Shown: positions 30,899 to 40,080, counted from the first letter of the stretch. The stretch is DNA of 64,000 nt from Candidatus Hydrogenisulfobacillus filiaventi (GCA_902809825.1 LR778114.1:1736001-1800000); one strand, 5' to 3'. The notes: generated by a model not told the origin, from the sequence alone. Numbers and translations are program-made.

Positions 30899-31768
30899 GT
30901 GGCATCCCCTGTACCGTCCATCCGCGCCGCCGCCACGGCGGAGGCGTCCCCCCCGCCGGCCCCGCCCGGGCCGGCCGGCAGCGCCGGGGCTCCCGCCGGG
31001 GAGGAGGAGGCCCGGCGCGCGGCTGCCGGCGCCCCCACCCTCTGGCAGCGGAGCGCGGCCGAGTTCGTGGGCACCGGGCTGCTGGTCCTGATCGGGCCGG
31101 GCACCGCCGCCTTCAACGCCCTCATCGTGGCCCATACCCACCAACCGGCCAACCTGGCCGATGTGGGGGTGGTCAGCCTGGCCTTCGCCATCATCGTGAT
31201 GGCCCTGGTCTACTGCTTCGGGCACATCTCCGGCTGCCACATCAACCCCGCCGTCACCCTGGGCCTGGCGGTAGTGGGCCGCTTCCCCTGGCGTGACGTG
31301 CCCGCCTACCTGCTGGCACAGTTCCTGGGAGCCGTACTCGGGGCGCTGGGCATCGTGCTGGTGCTGGGCCCGCCCGGCGCCGCCATCGGCAATCTGGGCG
31401 CCACCGTGCTGGCCCCCACCACCGGCTATCTGCAGGGTATCGCCATTGAGGCGGTGGAGGCCTTCGTGCTGATGCTGGTCATCATGGGCACCGCCGTGGA
31501 CGGCCGTGCTCCCCGGGGCATGGCGGGCCTGGCCATCGGCTTCACGGTGGGCGCCATCATCATGATGACCGCCGCCCCCACCGGCTCCTCCTTCAATCCC
31601 GCCCGCACCTTCGGCCCTTACGTGGGCGACAGCCTGTTCGGAGGCCACATCCACTGGATCCAGTTCCCGGTCTACCTCATCGGCCCCATCCTGGGGGCAC
31701 TGATTGCGGCCTGGGTCTACAGCTTCATCGCCTGGGGCCGCGCCACCGCCCCCCCGCCCGGCAGCTAG
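30899..31768 (+). CDS. Aquaporin / MIP-family channel
   Basis: 289 aa with six membrane helices and both NPA boxes: His-Ile-Asn-Pro-Ala-Val-Thr in the first half and Ser-Phe-Asn-Pro-Ala-Arg-Thr in the second. His and Ile near the filter and the final Arg point to a water/small-solute aquaporin rather than a large-pore GlpF, but this is a rough judgement. GTG 30899 follows AGGAGGAAGGG. The first 50 residues are Ala/Pro-rich and cytoplasmic, which is unusually long. It follows the ADH by 91 nt and may be cotranscribed. Confidence 0.9.
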   Translation: MASPVPSIRAAATAEASPPPAPPGPAGSAGAPAGEEEARRAAAGAPTLWQRSAAEFVGTGLLVLIGPGTAAFNALIVAHTHQPANLADVGVVSLAFAIIVMALVYCFGHISGCHINPAVTLGLAVVGRFPWRDVPAYLLAQFLGAVLGALGIVLVLGPPGAAIGNLGATVLAPTTGYLQGIAIEAVEAFVLMLVIMGTAVDGRAPRGMAGLAIGFTVGAIIMMTAAPTGSSFNPARTFGPYVGDSLFGGHIHWIQFPVYLIGPILGALIAAWVYSFIAWGRATAPPPGS

Positions 31769-31795
31769 CCGGTGCCGGCCCATCGCCAGCGGGCG

Positions 31796-31814
31796 GGGCC
31801 CCCGATCGGGGCCC
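31796..31814 (+). terminator. Hairpin after the aquaporin gene
   Basis: GGGCCCC (31796-31802) and GGGGCCC (31808-31814) form a 7-bp stem with a 5-nt loop, 28 nt after the stop. There is no clear T tract, so termination is only likely. Confidence 0.45.
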
Positions 31815-31822
31815 TTGCCTGC

Positions 31823-31828
31823 TATAAT
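31823..31828 (+). promoter_or_regulatory. -10 box upstream of the PucR-type regulator
   Basis: A perfect TATAAT at 31823-31828 lies 61 nt before the start at 31889. No good -35 is visible at the right distance; the terminator-like hairpin occupies that space. Confidence 0.4.
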
Positions 31829-31888
31829 CGGGAAAACGGCACGGTTCCGCAGGCATGGCTGGCTGGTCCCGGGGCGGGAGGCGGTACC

Positions 31889-33019
31889 ATGTCGATGGTG
31901 GCCGGTGAAGACAGCTGGGTAAATCCGTTTGCGGGCCTGCCGGCCGAGGCCGAAGGTCGCATCCGGGAGATGCTGGGCGCCCTGGAGGCGCTGGCCGCCC
32001 AATGGCAGGCCTTTGTGGGCGCGGTCCCGTTCCGCATCCGTGACCCCTACGGCGTCGACCTCATCAGCGCCGGGGACGGGGATGCCGGCCTGTGGTACAC
32101 CACCCCCCTCACCATCTCCGGGCTGCCCTGCGCCACCCTGCTCACCCCCCTGCCCCCGGAAAACCTGGGGCCCCGCGCCACCCTTAACGCCCTCACCCTG
32201 GAGCTGGGCTTCATCCTGGCCCGCCTGCAGGACTGGGTGCAGACGGAGGCCGAACGGCGGGGGGAAAAGGTGCGCCGCTTCGAGGAGGCGGGGCCGGTCC
32301 CAGAGGTGCTACATCTCTTCGCCCTCTGCGGCCTGTCCGCCGCGGACGGTCCCCTCACCCTGGTGGCCCTGGAGATGGCGCCCGAACGGCCTCCCTTCCA
32401 GGAGATGGAGGTGCTGCGGCGTTTCATGCTGGCCCATCTGTGGGCCTACCGCCTGCCCCTGCCCTTCGTGGCCTTTCGGCCCAACGGCCTGCTGGCCCTG
32501 TATCCGGGCAACCGGGTGGCCGGCTTCACCCGCCGCGCCCACGCCTGGATGGACGCCTGGGAGCGCTACCGGCCCGACCTCCCCGCCTGCGCCTACGTGA
32601 CCGCCGTCGAGGACCTCTACCACCTCGGCGACGGGCTGCGGGAGACCGCCAACCTGATGCGCTACGCCGGGCAGTGCCGGCGGGCGGGGGTGCTCAACAT
32701 CCACTTCCACCGCCAGCTGCTGCCGGTGCTGGCCACCCTGCCCCCGGCCGCCCTGCGCAGCCTGGTGCAGAGTACCCTGGGGCCCCTGCTGGACCCGGCC
32801 CACCGCGAACTGCTCGACACCCTGGGCGCCTACCTGCGCCACGGGCAGTCGCCCGGCAAGGCCGCGCAGGTTCTCTATGTCCATCGCAATACCGTGCTGT
32901 ACCGCATCCGCCGTGTGGAACGCCTGCTGCAGATGAAGCTCAAGGACCCCGAGGCCCTGGCCCAGCTGTGGGTGGCCATCCAGGCCTGGGAGCTCCTCGA
33001 GGGGCCGGCCGCACCCTAG
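31889..33019 (+). CDS. PucR/CdaR-type transcriptional regulator
   Basis: 376 aa. The C-terminal helix-turn-helix (PucR HTH_30 type) is clear: a Gly-Ala-Tyr-Leu-Arg-His-Gly-x-Ser helix, then Ala-x-x-Leu-Tyr-Val-His-Arg-Asn-Thr-Val-x-Tyr-Arg-Ile at about 325-355. The middle region is GGDEF-degenerate, as in CdaR-family regulators. The N-terminal 150 residues look like a GAF-like sensor, unassigned. ATG 31889 follows GGGCGGGAGGCGG. The target is unknown; the neighbouring DJ-1 and aquaporin genes are candidates. Confidence 0.8.
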   Translation: MSMVAGEDSWVNPFAGLPAEAEGRIREMLGALEALAAQWQAFVGAVPFRIRDPYGVDLISAGDGDAGLWYTTPLTISGLPCATLLTPLPPENLGPRATLNALTLELGFILARLQDWVQTEAERRGEKVRRFEEAGPVPEVLHLFALCGLSAADGPLTLVALEMAPERPPFQEMEVLRRFMLAHLWAYRLPLPFVAFRPNGLLALYPGNRVAGFTRRAHAWMDAWERYRPDLPACAYVTAVEDLYHLGDGLRETANLMRYAGQCRRAGVLNIHFHRQLLPVLATLPPAALRSLVQSTLGPLLDPAHRELLDTLGAYLRHGQSPGKAAQVLYVHRNTVLYRIRRVERLLQMKLKDPEALAQLWVAIQAWELLEGPAAP

Positions 33020-33043
33020 ACCGGCCGCACATCCGGGAGGTAT

Positions 33044-33598
33044 ATGGACATGGGTAAGCTGGACGGCAGCCGCATCGCCCTCCTGATCGGCCCCGGCTTC
33101 GAAGATTCGGAAGCCCTCTATCCCTACTGGCGTCTGCAGGAGGAGGGAGCCACGGTGGAGGTGGTGGGACTCGACTCGCCCGGCACCGCCGTCCGCGGCA
33201 AGCACGGCGTGCCCCTCATCGTCGGCCGGCGGGTGGCGGAAGCGGCGGCGGAGGACTATGACGGCCTGGTCATCCCCGGCGGACAGGGGCCCGACGCCAT
33301 CCGCGCCCATCCCGACGTCATCCGCTTCACGCGCGGCTTCTTCGCGGCCGGCAAACCGGTGGCGGCCATCTGCCACGGTCCCCAGGTGCTGATCAGCGCC
33401 GACGTGCTGCGGGGGGTGCACTGCACCGCCTGGCGCAGCATTGCCCCCGACGTGCGCAACGCCGGCGCGATCTTCGAGGACCGCCCGGCGGTGGTGGACC
33501 TCTCCGCCCGCCTGGTCACCGCCCGCCAGCCCGCCGACCTCCCCTCCTGGCTGCCGGCGGTCATCGACCTCTTCGGCAGTGCGGGCGAGACCGACTAG
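33044..33598 (+). CDS. DJ-1/PfpI-family protein (YhbO/glyoxalase III-like)
   Basis: 184 aa with the PfpI fold: a Gly-Phe-Glu-Asp-Ser-Glu opening (catalytic Glu), a Leu-Val-Ile-Pro-Gly-Gly-Gln turn, and the nucleophile Cys in Ala-Ile-Cys-His-Gly-Pro. The family covers stress-protective deglycase or glyoxalase-type and chaperone activities, so the substrate is open. GGGAGG lies 3 nt before ATG 33044 and 9 nt before ATG 33050, so the second Met may be the true start. It is 24 nt after the regulator, so an operon is likely. Confidence 0.85.
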   Translation: MDMGKLDGSRIALLIGPGFEDSEALYPYWRLQEEGATVEVVGLDSPGTAVRGKHGVPLIVGRRVAEAAAEDYDGLVIPGGQGPDAIRAHPDVIRFTRGFFAAGKPVAAICHGPQVLISADVLRGVHCTAWRSIAPDVRNAGAIFEDRPAVVDLSARLVTARQPADLPSWLPAVIDLFGSAGETD

Positions 33599-33819
33599 CC
33601 GGCCCGGACGGACGCCCGCACGCCCAGGCCCAGCGCCGCCCCCAGGGCCACCGAGGCCAGCAGGACCACCAGGTGGGGCACAAACCAGCGCGAGCGCCGG
33701 TAGGCGAGCGCTAGCAGGATAGCGAAGGAGACCAGCAGGAAGGGCGGCAGAACGGCGTTCAGTAGGAGCCTCCCGGCCAGCAGCAGGTAGATCTTCCAGG
33801 CAGGCAGCGCACGGGGCAA
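33595..33819 (-). CDS. Small membrane protein
   Basis: 74 aa with two hydrophobic helices (about 10-38 and 48-66). The start is a TTG at 33819 preceded by an AAGGGGG-type site. It converges on the DJ-1 gene and shares the CTAG stop overlap. No family recognised; it may be cotranscribed with the MFS gene 48 nt upstream. Confidence 0.5.
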   Translation of the reverse strand: MPRALPAWKIYLLLAGRLLLNAVLPPFLLVSFAILLALAYRRSRWFVPHLVVLLASVALGAALGLGVRASVRAG

Positions 33820-33867
33820 GGGGAGGCCCCCTTTCCCTCTTTGCCGCCTATTATCCCATCACCGGGG

Positions 33868-35100
33868 CTAACGTGCGCGCCCGGGCACCTGCTCCCGCTC
33901 CTCCGCCCGCAGCCGGCCCTGGGCCCGCCAGGCCACCAGCGCTCCCAGACCATAGATGACGGCCAGGAACACCCAGCCGGGGCGGTAGGAGCCGGTCACC
34001 CGTACCAGCCCACCGAATACCGGCAGGGCCATTACCACCCCCAGGAAGCCGGCCATGCCCACCAGTCCCAGGGCCAGCCCCCGCTGGCTGCTGCTGGTCA
34101 CCTCGGTGGTCCACGCGGTGAGGAGCGCATTCCAGCCGTCCACCCCCGCCCCCAAGCCCAGGAACAGCAGCATCAGCCAGGGCAGGGCCAGGGGCCGCGG
34201 CAGCAGGGCCCATAGCACCAGCCCGCCCAGCCCGGCTAGGGCAGTCAGGGCGATGAGACGGACCGGGTTGCGATGCACGTCGCTCACCCGGCCCAGGCCG
34301 ATGCGGGCCAGGAAGCCGCCCAGCAGGGCCAGGGCCAACAGAGGCCCCGCCTCCCCCATCGGCACCTGCCAGCGGTCGTGCAGGTCAAGCAGGGAATAGG
34401 TGAGCAGGGCATATTGCCCGGGAGCCAGCAGGAAGTCCACCACCAGCGGGTCGCGCAGCCGGCGGAGCAGACGGCCCAGGGCGGCGGGCGCCGGTAGCGG
34501 CGCCCCCGCCCGCGGAGGCCGCGGGGGCAGGATGCGGGCGAAGGCCAGGGTCCAGAAGCCCACGTTGGCCGCAATGAGCAGCAGCACCGCCCGCAGGGAC
34601 CAGCGGTGGACTAGCCAGGGGAAGAGGGCGGCGGCCAGGATGCCGCCCAAGGGGGTGGCCGCCTGCCGCACCCCGATGGCCAGCCCCTCGCGCCCGCTGC
34701 CGTCGAAACGGTTGGTGACGGCGGTGGCGCCGGTGAGGGACAAGGCCGGCAGCAGCAACCCCACCAGCCCCAGCAGCAGCTCCAGGAGCCAGAAGTGCCG
34801 CGGGACCGCCACCCCCAGGCTGCCCAGCACCAGCAGGATGGCCGCCCCCGAAATCCAGGCCAGCCGTTTGGGCCCCAGGCGATCGGCGGCCAGGCCCGCC
34901 GGCAGCATGCCCAGCACCGCCCCCAGGGCCACCGTGGAGAACAGGAGCCCCATCTGCGCTACGCCCAGACGGGCGTAGGCGCGGAAGGCCACGCTCAGCA
35001 CCGCCAGTCCCTGCTGGGACATGGTGATGGCGACCTGGTCCAGCGTGGCCACCGCCAGCATCCAACCCGGGGACCGGGTTGCCTCCCGCACGCGCCCCAA
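33868..35100 (-). CDS. MFS transporter
   Basis: 410 aa with 12 hydrophobic segments and the MFS loop motif between TM2 and TM3 (Gly-Leu-Ala-Ala-Asp-Arg-Leu-Gly-Pro-Lys-Arg, about 70). The second half has a Gly-Arg-Val-Ser-Asp-Val motif in the corresponding loop. Start TTG 35100 or a GTG 9 nt downstream; GAGGGAAAG lies about 15 nt upstream of the first. Substrate unknown. Confidence 0.85.
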   Translation of the reverse strand: MGRVREATRSPGWMLAVATLDQVAITMSQQGLAVLSVAFRAYARLGVAQMGLLFSTVALGAVLGMLPAGLAADRLGPKRLAWISGAAILLVLGSLGVAVPRHFWLLELLLGLVGLLLPALSLTGATAVTNRFDGSGREGLAIGVRQAATPLGGILAAALFPWLVHRWSLRAVLLLIAANVGFWTLAFARILPPRPPRAGAPLPAPAALGRLLRRLRDPLVVDFLLAPGQYALLTYSLLDLHDRWQVPMGEAGPLLALALLGGFLARIGLGRVSDVHRNPVRLIALTALAGLGGLVLWALLPRPLALPWLMLLFLGLGAGVDGWNALLTAWTTEVTSSSQRGLALGLVGMAGFLGVVMALPVFGGLVRVTGSYRPGWVFLAVIYGLGALVAWRAQGRLRAEEREQVPGRAR

Positions 35101-35202
35101 TGTCCGCCCCGCTTTCCCTCGGTCTTCCGCCTATTATGCCGTCCCTGCGCCGCCCCGGCACCGGCCGGGCGGCCCCGGGCGGCGGGACAGGCGGGGCGGC
35201 TT

Positions 35203-35763
35203 TCAGAAGACGAAGGGGATCATCCGCCAGCTGCGGCGCCGGTACTGCTCGTAGCGGCTCCCGAAGGCGGCAGCCAGCGCCGCCTCCTCCACCCGGATGC
35301 GGCGGGCGAAGCCCCACAGGCTGAACCCCGCCATGACCAGCACCGCCGGCCAGCTGCGCAGGGTGAGGGCCGTCCCCACCAGCGCCAGCCAGCCGCCGGT
35401 GTAGGAGGGATGGCGCAGAAAGCGGTAGGGCCCGTGCTGGATGAGCGGCTGCCCGGGCCGGATGCGCACCCGGGGGGTGAAATTGCGGCCCAGTACCCCG
35501 ATGGCATAGTGCCGGAAGGCCACCCCCGCCACCAGCAGGCCCACCCCCGCCCAGCCCGCCCAGGCCGGCAGGCGCCCGGCCGGGCCGGCCTGGGCCGCCG
35601 CCGCATCCGCCCCCACCAGCCCCAAACCCACCCCCAGCCCTACTGCCCAGAAGGACCCGCGATCCTGCAGCGTCCCCTCCGCCCGGCTTCGGAGGGCGGC
35701 CCCTAGCTCCAGTACCACCCAGGCCGCCAGCAGCAGGTTGGTCACCAGGTTTAAACGCGTCAT
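35203..35763 (-). CDS. Isoprenylcysteine carboxyl methyltransferase-like membrane protein
   Basis: 186 aa with about five membrane helices and the conserved ICMT/PEMT C-terminal region: Arg-x-x-Pro-Gly-Gln-x-Leu-x-x-x-Gly-Pro-Tyr-Arg-x-x-Arg-His-Pro-Ser-Tyr-Thr-Gly (about 115-140), then an Arg-Ile-x-x-Glu-Glu block binding SAM. Bacterial members methylate unidentified small or lipid substrates. It is upstream of the MFS gene on the same strand. Confidence 0.8.
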   Translation of the reverse strand: MTRLNLVTNLLLAAWVVLELGAALRSRAEGTLQDRGSFWAVGLGVGLGLVGADAAAAQAGPAGRLPAWAGWAGVGLLVAGVAFRHYAIGVLGRNFTPRVRIRPGQPLIQHGPYRFLRHPSYTGGWLALVGTALTLRSWPAVLVMAGFSLWGFARRIRVEEAALAAAFGSRYEQYRRRSWRMIPFVF

Positions 35764-35950
35764 GCCCTTCCCGCCCCCGCACCCGTTTCCTCGACCATAG
35801 CCCGCCCGGCCAGGTCCTGCAATACGGATTGTAGGAAGCGGGCTGCCTGTCAGGAATTTTCCGCCCTGGTGCAAGGACTTTCCCTCGCCATGTCGAATGG
35901 TGCTGGTGTAATCGGGCTGAACCCGGATACAGGAAGGAGGGCGGAGCGGG

Positions 35951-36418
35951 GTGCACCAGCCCATCGGCCGGTCGGCCGCGCCCCCGGAGCGGCCACGCGG
36001 CGTCCTCCATCTCCTCTTGCCCGCCCTGCTGCTGACGGCGGTGATGGTCACGGCGCTGGCGCCCCCGCTGCACCTCCCCGCCCCCGCCACCGTGGCCCGC
36101 GCGCTGCGCACGGCGCTGCGGCCCTGGCTGCCGGGCACCTACCGCCCCGCCGGCCCGGTGGCCCCTCCGCCCGACGTGGTGCAGCGCTTCGATACCCGGC
36201 TACACCGCGACTTCCTGCGCCTGGGCCGCGTGCTCGGCGCCGGGCCCGCCCAGGTCGACCAGGCCCTGGCCCCCACCGACCGCCTGCTAGGCGGCCTCGA
36301 CACCCTGCTGGGCGGACGGGCGATCTATCCCGGCCCCGGCGGCGCCCCCGCCCGTCCCGGCGCCGCGGCCCTCACCGCCGCCCTGGCCACCGCCTGGCGC
36401 AAGACCTGGGGACCGTAA
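35951..36418 (+). CDS. Hypothetical membrane-anchored or secreted protein
   Basis: 155 aa from GTG 35951, after GGAAGGAGGGCGG. A Pro/Arg-rich start is followed by a hydrophobic helix at about 19-37 and an Ala/Pro/Gly-rich body with an Asp-Thr-Arg-Leu-His-Arg-Asp-Phe-Leu segment. No family recognised. It is bounded by an otherwise empty 288-base region on its right. Confidence 0.55.
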   Translation: MHQPIGRSAAPPERPRGVLHLLLPALLLTAVMVTALAPPLHLPAPATVARALRTALRPWLPGTYRPAGPVAPPPDVVQRFDTRLHRDFLRLGRVLGAGPAQVDQALAPTDRLLGGLDTLLGGRAIYPGPGGAPARPGAAALTAALATAWRKTWGP

Positions 36419-36668
36419 GCCTCCACGCCTCCTGGTCCCGTCACCTCCACCGCTAGACCCCAAACCGGATCCGCACGCGGCATGGGCGCCACCCGCGTCA
36501 AGCAGGCGGCGGAAGTCCCGGATGGGAGCGGCCGCCAAAATGCGCCCGGGCATGCGGGCTCTCAACAGGAGGGGCGCGGCCTCCCGGCCGGCGTGCCCCG
36601 AGAACCGCCGGGACGTCCCCCAACCCTGCCGGTCCTGCGGCGGGACCGGCAGACCCCCCGGGTCCGGG

Positions 36669-36674
36669 TATAAT
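36669..36674 (+). promoter_or_regulatory. -10 box upstream of the APC permease
   Basis: TATAAT at 36669-36674, 33 nt before the permease start. The rest of 36419-36706 is GC-rich with no gene I can support; I see no c-di-AMP (ydaO-type) riboswitch, although related KimA genes often have one. Confidence 0.45.
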
Positions 36675-36706
36675 GAGGCGTCGACACCTTGTGACCGGAG
36701 GCGACC

Positions 36707-38512
36707 GTGCGGATGGTGTCCCGTTGGCTGCTGGGGCGGCCCTTGCGTGATGACGAAGCGGAACGGGCGCGGGTGGGGGTGCTGGGCGGGCTGGCCGCCC
36801 TGGCGCCGGACGCGCTCTCCTCCGTCGCCTACGGTCCCCAGGCCCTCCTCATCCCCCTGGCCGCGGTCTCCGCCGCCGCCCAGTGGAATGTGCTGCCGCT
36901 CACCGCGGTGCTGATCCTGCTCCTGGCCACCCTCACCCTCTCCTACCGCCAGGTCATCGCCCGCTACCCGGAAGGCGGCGGCGCCTACGTCATCGGCCGC
37001 GACACCCTGGGCGCAGGGGTCGGGCTGGTGGCCGGGGCCGCCCTCCTGGTGGACTACACCCTCACGGTGGCGGTGAGCGTCACCGCCGGTGTGCAGGCCC
37101 TGGGGGCGGTGTGGCCGGCGGCGGCCGCGCACACGGTGCTGGTCTCCATCCTGCTGGTGGTGCTGCTGACCTGGATCAACCTGCGGGGCATCCGCGAGTC
37201 CTCCCGGGTGCTGGCCCCCATCACCTTCCTGTTCGTGCTGCTGGTGCTGGTGACGGCGGGGGTGGCACTGGCGGTGCCGGTGCCCGCCCCCGCGCCCCTC
37301 CCCGCCCCGGCGGGGGCGGCCGTTCCCACCCTGGTCCTGTTGCGGGCCTTCAGTTCCGGGGCCTCGGCCCTGACCGGCGTGGAGGCCCTCTCCAACGGCG
37401 TGCCGGTGTTCGCGGAGGTGGCCTGGAAACGGGCCCGTACCGCCATGGCCCTGCTGGGCATCTCCCTGGGCCTCATGCTGGCGGGGGTGGCGGCCGCCTC
37501 CTGGCGCGACCACGTCCAGCCCGTCTCCTCCCTGCCCCTTTTGCAGCAGCTGGCGGAACGGGCCTTCGGGCGCGGCGCCCTCTACGACCTGCTGTCGGTG
37601 GTCACCCTGGCCATCCTGGCGGTGGCGGCCAACACCAGCTTCACCGGCTTCCCCAACCTCACCCACGTGATGGCCGAGGACCGCTGGCTGCCGCGCATGT
37701 TCCTGCCCAAGGGCGACCGCCTGGTCTACCGCAACGGCATCCTGGCCCTCTCCCTGCTGGCGGCGCTCCTCATCTGGCTGTTCCACGGCAACCCCCAGGC
37801 CCTCATTCCCCTCTATGCCATCGGGGTATATGTGAGCTTCACCGTCACCCAGCTCTCCCTGGCCCGCGTGGCCTGGCAGGCCGGCCGCCGGGCCGAGGCC
37901 GCCCTGCCCGCCCTGGGCGCGGTGCTCACCGCCACGGTGGCGGTGGTCAGCGCCATCGCCAAGTTCCTGGCCGGAGCCTGGATCGTGCTGGTGGCTATGC
38001 CGCTGCTGCTGTGGATGTTCGTCCGCATCCGCCGCCATTACCAGGCAGTGGCCGATCAGCTGCGGCTGGCGGTGCCGCCCGCGCCCCTGCCACCGCCGGC
38101 GCCGGTGACGGTGCTGCTGCCGGTGGCGGGCATCAACCGCATGACCCTCGAGGCCCTCACCTACGCCCGCTCCCTGTCCCCCACCGTCATCGCCCTGCAT
38201 GTGGCCTTGAACGGGGAACGGGCCGAGGTGGTGCGCCAGCGCTGGGCCACCCTGAACCTGCCGGAGGACATCCGCCTGATGGTGCTGCCCTCCCCCTACC
38301 GTTCGGTGCTGGGTCCCATCGTCCGCTACATCGACCACTACCGGGCCCGCCATCCCGACACCCGTCTCCTGGTCCTCATCCCGGAACTGGTCCCCCGCCG
38401 CCTCTGGCAGCATGCCCTCCACAACCAGACCGGTCTGCTGCTGCAGGCGGTACTGGCCTTCCGCAAGGACCTGGTGGTGGCCTCGGTCCCCTTCCCTCTC
38501 TCCGGCGAGTAG
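36707..38512 (+). CDS. APC-superfamily permease, KimA/YdaO-like potassium uptake type
   Basis: 601 aa, the length of Bacillus KimA (607). The first ~440 residues are 12 membrane helices with the opening Leu-Ala-Pro-Asp-Ala-Leu-Ser-Ser-Val-Ala-Tyr-Gly and a Glu-Gly-Gly-Gly-Ala-Tyr block at the TM2/3 loop. The C-terminal ~150 residues form a soluble domain. KimA is a high-affinity K+/H+ symporter; this close-length homologue may do the same, but other APC substrates are possible. GTG 36707 (GGAGG 5 nt upstream) or ATG 36713. Its stop forms part of a hairpin shared with the next gene. Confidence 0.8.
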   Translation: MRMVSRWLLGRPLRDDEAERARVGVLGGLAALAPDALSSVAYGPQALLIPLAAVSAAAQWNVLPLTAVLILLLATLTLSYRQVIARYPEGGGAYVIGRDTLGAGVGLVAGAALLVDYTLTVAVSVTAGVQALGAVWPAAAAHTVLVSILLVVLLTWINLRGIRESSRVLAPITFLFVLLVLVTAGVALAVPVPAPAPLPAPAGAAVPTLVLLRAFSSGASALTGVEALSNGVPVFAEVAWKRARTAMALLGISLGLMLAGVAAASWRDHVQPVSSLPLLQQLAERAFGRGALYDLLSVVTLAILAVAANTSFTGFPNLTHVMAEDRWLPRMFLPKGDRLVYRNGILALSLLAALLIWLFHGNPQALIPLYAIGVYVSFTVTQLSLARVAWQAGRRAEAALPALGAVLTATVAVVSAIAKFLAGAWIVLVAMPLLLWMFVRIRRHYQAVADQLRLAVPPAPLPPPAPVTVLLPVAGINRMTLEALTYARSLSPTVIALHVALNGERAEVVRQRWATLNLPEDIRLMVLPSPYRSVLGPIVRYIDHYRARHPDTRLLVLIPELVPRRLWQHALHNQTGLLLQAVLAFRKDLVVASVPFPLSGE

Positions 38513-38535
38513 ACCGCCGGCCTCAGCCGGCGGTC
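38512..38535. terminator. Bidirectional terminator with both stop codons in it
   Basis: GACCGCCGGC (38512-38521) and GCCGGCGGTC (38526-38535) form a perfect 10-bp stem with a 4-nt loop. The TAG of the permease ends at the left foot and the TGA of the converging gene falls in the loop (38523-38525). Confidence 0.6.
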
Positions 38536-40010
38536 CCCGGCAGCTCCGCCGCCTCCGCCTCCAGGGGCGGGGCCTCAAAGGCCAGCCGCCAACGGCCCCA
38601 AACGGTCAGGAGCAACGCTCCCCCGCCCAGGGCGGCCAGGGCCAGGGCCGCCGCCTCCACCCGCGACCCGAGGGCCCCGGAGAGGGTGAAGCGCAGCACC
38701 CGCACTGCCCAGCTCATCGGCAGCCAGGGATGGAGCCGGCGGAAGAAGCCGGCGGTTAGGGCGGGGGGATAGGTGCCGCCCGAGCCCGCCAGCTGCAGGA
38801 CCAGCAGCACGATCCCCAGCAGGCGGCCGCCGTCCCCCAGCCGCTCGACCAGCAGCCGCATCACCGCCCAGTCCACCGCCCCGATGCCGGCCAGGGCCAG
38901 GAGCAAGGCCGCCGGATACCGGGGGTGGAGGGGCAGCAGCAGCAGGGCTCCCGCCGCCAGCAGCGTGACCTGCAGCCCCGCGATGAGGGCGCTGGCGGCC
39001 AGCCGGCGCCCGCGCCCGCGGGCCGGCCCTCCGCCCACCAGCACCGTGGCCACCAGCGCCCCCACCCATAGGGAGAGCCCCAGGAAGTAGGGGGCCAGGC
39101 CCTGGCCATAGGAGGACGAGCCCCCGTCCACGGCCGTCACCTGCAGGCGGAGGGGGGACGCGGCCCGCGGCAGGAACCAGGTCACGCGCCCGCTACCCGC
39201 AGCCAGCCGCCCGGCCGCCCCGGCCGCGGTCTGGAGACCCGCGCTCAACGCCGCATTCCCAGCCGCCAGCTGCCGGCCGCCTGCAGCTAGGGCATCCGCG
39301 CGACGGGCGGCCGTCCCCGCCCCCTGCGCCAGGGCCGCCGCCTGCCCTGCCAGTCCCTCCAGGGCGGGGTCGGAGGCCGCGGCCGCCTGCAGGGCTGCCG
39401 ACAACCGGTTTGCGCCGCCTGCCAGCTGCCCGTCGGCGGCGGCGAGGCCGGCCGCCCCCGTTGCCAGCCCCGCCGCGTCCCGGGTCAGGGCCCGGCTGGC
39501 CCCCGCCGCACGGTTCAGCTGATCCCCCAGGGCCCCGGCGCCAGCCCGTGCCTGCTGCAGCCCGGCCGCCGCCCGCTGCAGCAGCTCCCGGCGCAGGCGG
39601 GCGGCCACCCCCCGGGCGAAGGCCTCCGCCTCCCGCTGCGCCAGCACGGCACCCAGGTAGTTGCTGCCCGGGTCCACCGCCACCTGCAAGGGTGCCGGGC
39701 GACCTTGCGCCAGCGCCGCCCCGAACCCTGCCGGCACCGTCAGCACCCAGCTCACCCGCCCCGCCCGCAGGGCGCGACGGGCCCCGGCCGCCGTCTCCCG
39801 CCGCACCGGCCACCGGCGGGGCAGCGCCGCCGCCACCGCCCGGGCGGCGCCGCTTTGGTCCTGCAACACCAGGGCCACCGGCAGATGCGGCACCAGACGG
39901 TAGGGGTTCCAGAAGGCACCCAGGTAGGTCACCGTGTAGAGGAGGGGCACCAGCCCCACCGCCAGCAGCGCCAGCCAGCCCTTCCGGGTGGTCAACAAGG
40001 GCGAACCCAT
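38523..40010 (-). CDS. YhgE/Pip-family membrane protein (phage-infection-protein/ABC-2-like)
   Basis: 495 aa. The first TM (about 12-30) is followed by a YhgE-type soluble region with the Pro-His-Leu-Pro-Val-Ala-Leu-Val-Leu-Gln-Asp block. Next comes a long extracytoplasmic coiled-coil-like Ala/Gln/Arg-rich section (about 150-270), then five or six helices at the C-terminus. The family is a distant relative of ABC-2 exporters and ESX-linked EsaA; it often lies next to a TetR regulator, as here. ATG 40010 follows AAGGAGGGGG, placed right after the palindromic operator. Confidence 0.75.
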   Translation of the reverse strand: MGSPLLTTRKGWLALLAVGLVPLLYTVTYLGAFWNPYRLVPHLPVALVLQDQSGAARAVAAALPRRWPVRRETAAGARRALRAGRVSWVLTVPAGFGAALAQGRPAPLQVAVDPGSNYLGAVLAQREAEAFARGVAARLRRELLQRAAAGLQQARAGAGALGDQLNRAAGASRALTRDAAGLATGAAGLAAADGQLAGGANRLSAALQAAAASDPALEGLAGQAAALAQGAGTAARRADALAAGGRQLAAGNAALSAGLQTAAGAAGRLAAGSGRVTWFLPRAASPLRLQVTAVDGGSSSYGQGLAPYFLGLSLWVGALVATVLVGGGPARGRGRRLAASALIAGLQVTLLAAGALLLLPLHPRYPAALLLALAGIGAVDWAVMRLLVERLGDGGRLLGIVLLVLQLAGSGGTYPPALTAGFFRRLHPWLPMSWAVRVLRFTLSGALGSRVEAAALALAALGGGALLLTVWGRWRLAFEAPPLEAEAAELPGTAG

Positions 40011-40024
40011 GGCATCCCCCTCCT

Positions 40025-40044
40025 TATACTGACTGGTCAGTATA
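40025..40044. promoter_or_regulatory. Palindromic TetR-type operator
   Basis: TATACTGAC (40025-40033) and GTCAGTATA (40036-40044) form a perfect 9-bp inverted repeat with a 2-nt centre. It is just upstream of the YhgE/Pip start and 37 nt downstream of the tetR stop, and matches the TGACTGGTCA-type operators of TetR regulators. It overlaps the likely promoter region of the YhgE/Pip gene. Confidence 0.75.
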
Positions 40045-40080
40045 ATAGGAGCACGCCCTTCCTCCCGCCGTCAACCAGGT

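Noticed and set aside
36419-36706. A c-di-AMP (ydaO-type) riboswitch before the KimA-like gene
   Set aside because: No conserved core could be found in the 288 bases.
36287-38772. Very long frames opposite and parallel to the KimA-like permease
   Set aside because: Compositional shadows of a GC-rich gene: Gly/Arg/His-rich with no motifs.
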